In this document: piece by piece, positions 63,385-64,000 of the stretch
How the letters are laid out: every line of letters starts with the position of its first letter
Numbering within the stretch: the first letter of the stretch is position 1
Virus record (IMG/VR): IMGVR_UViG_3300042892_004373
Coordinates: 1-64,000 of that record
Direction: 5' to 3' (one strand)
Origin: a virus
Length of the DNA: 64,000 nt
Program-made: the position numbers and the translations under genes
The notes under the pieces: model-generated
What the model saw: the letters and a program-made list of their open reading frames with translations, nothing else
Told to the model about the DNA's origin: nothing
Databases searched by the model: none

Positions 63385-64000
63385 TTATTTTAAGGGTATT
63401 TCAGGATTAATATCGAATTTAGTATTAAGATATGTCTTTAGTTCATTTTCGATATAATGATCTGGTACAACTTTATCATTATCTTCTTTATTCATCCTTT
63501 CACTTATGAAAGAAGTGAATGCATCAACTACTTCTGGTTTAAGTGCTTCAATCAACCTATCAGATACAACAAATGCTCTTGAGAATCTATCTTTTAATGG
63601 AACCTCTCCTTCTGGTAACATCATATAAGTATCAATAGTTTTCTTTAAAAAGTCAGTATATTTAGATTGTGGATTTAGGTATTCAAATATTGTATCAAAT
63701 ATTCTATGTGCTAATCTTGATGATCCAAATATTGTTCCTACAATGGCAAGTATTGGAAAGAATGGTGCAAGTGATAATGGAATTATTGTTGGTAGTGTAC
63801 TAAGTATTCCTTTTTTAAGTTTTGTTTTCTTTTTTGCATCAATTGCATCTAAAAATATTGCTTTAAGAATACCAAATGTAAAATTTTCACCTTTCGAGTG
63901 TAAGTAAGTACCTAAGTGTCCTTCTTTAGAAAGTTTAACCTGTCTTTCTAATTCAAATTTATCAGTAACACCCATACTAATAAGTTGTGACTTTATGTTC
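63385..64000 (-). CDS. Unknown protein, N-terminus beyond the window edge
   Basis: The frame is open from the right edge and continues past the ATG at 63975, so the true start may lie outside. The visible part reads SQLISMGVTDKFELERQV near the edge. A hydrophobic stretch (GILSTLPTIIPLSLAPFFPILAIVGTIFG) follows at about residues 60-90, then a helical C-terminal part. No family is recognised. Confidence 0.6.
   Translation of the reverse strand, partial: NIKSQLISMGVTDKFELERQVKLSKEGHLGTYLHSKGENFTFGILKAIFLDAIDAKKKTKLKKGILSTLPTIIPLSLAPFFPILAIVGTIFGSSRLAHRIFDTIFEYLNPQSKYTDFLKKTIDTYMMLPEGEVPLKDRFSRAFVVSDRLIEALKPEVVDAFTSFISERMNKEDNDKVVPDHYIENELKTYLNTKFDINPEIPLK

Overview
The window reads as a piece of a very large double-stranded DNA phage (or phage-like element) of a Bacteroidota host, most likely a flavobacterium. 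The DNA is strongly AT-rich. Many promoters have the Bacteroidota form TAnnTTTG, often with TTTGG about 20 bp upstream, and Shine-Dalgarno sites are essentially absent. One protein ends in a type IX secretion sorting domain, and several small families are typical of Bacteroidota (DUF2452, DUF1653, PspC, DUF6576-like). The phage nature is argued by two collagen-like tail-fibre genes sharing one head sequence, dense small unknown genes, T4-type polynucleotide kinase and RNA ligase, RNase HI, phage-type HAD proteins, a Dcm-like methylase and the absence of ribosomal-protein or cell-division operons. I see no terminase, capsid or portal gene here, so phage identity is an inference.

Layout. 1-9.2 kb: end of a repeat-rich structural gene, RNase HI and a small-gene operon, malate:quinone oxidoreductase, a tagged flavoprotein, a TOPRIM protein and small genes. 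9.25-10.1 kb: a tRNA-Cys-like gene, a structured RNA and a HisRS catalytic core. 10.3-19 kb: fibre genes, PurA, an outer-membrane barrel and a T9SS-type secreted protein. 19.0-21.2 kb: RNA island with a roughly 930-nt structured RNA, an unexplained 110-nt element and seven tRNA or tRNA-like genes. 21.2-26.7 kb: phosphate transporter, a minimal RNase P RNA, polynucleotide kinase, RNA ligase and a GluRS core. 26.9-36.3 kb: ClpC-like ATPase, a SpoT-like HD protein, a Pth2-HD fusion, a tRNA-like gene, LeuRS, CoaD and TrxB. 36.3-49.5 kb: Fpg-like protein, an Asx-type aaRS core, DHFR, a cysteine-array protein, Dcm, a HAD-tRNA-binding fusion, GIY-YIG and an ArgRS-like protein. 49.6-64 kb: a CAU tRNA, the second fibre, two more cysteine-array proteins, ClpP, an M50 protease, NusA and a secreted nuclease.

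Three themes tie the genes together. (1) RNA and tRNA metabolism: five aminoacyl-tRNA synthetases reduced to catalytic cores or lacking whole domains, tRNA-like RNAs with rebuilt D-loops and anticodon arms, RNase P RNA, kinase plus ligase repair, peptidyl-tRNA hydrolase and a HAD-tRNA-binding fusion. (2) A terminal address code: about 13 proteins begin with a short peptide of the MKYIKLFE type, and about 14 others end in a peptide of the YIRDKKINDLLK type; no protein carries both. (3) The two sets differ in upstream signals: most N-tagged genes have TAATATATA-N4-ATG, while most C-tailed genes lie in units that start at TAnnTTTG promoters. I read this as late (possibly capsid-packaged) against early proteins. 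Host takeover is further suggested by NusA, ClpC/ClpP, a SpoT-like hydrolase, Mqo, PiT, PurA, CoaD, TrxB and DHFR.
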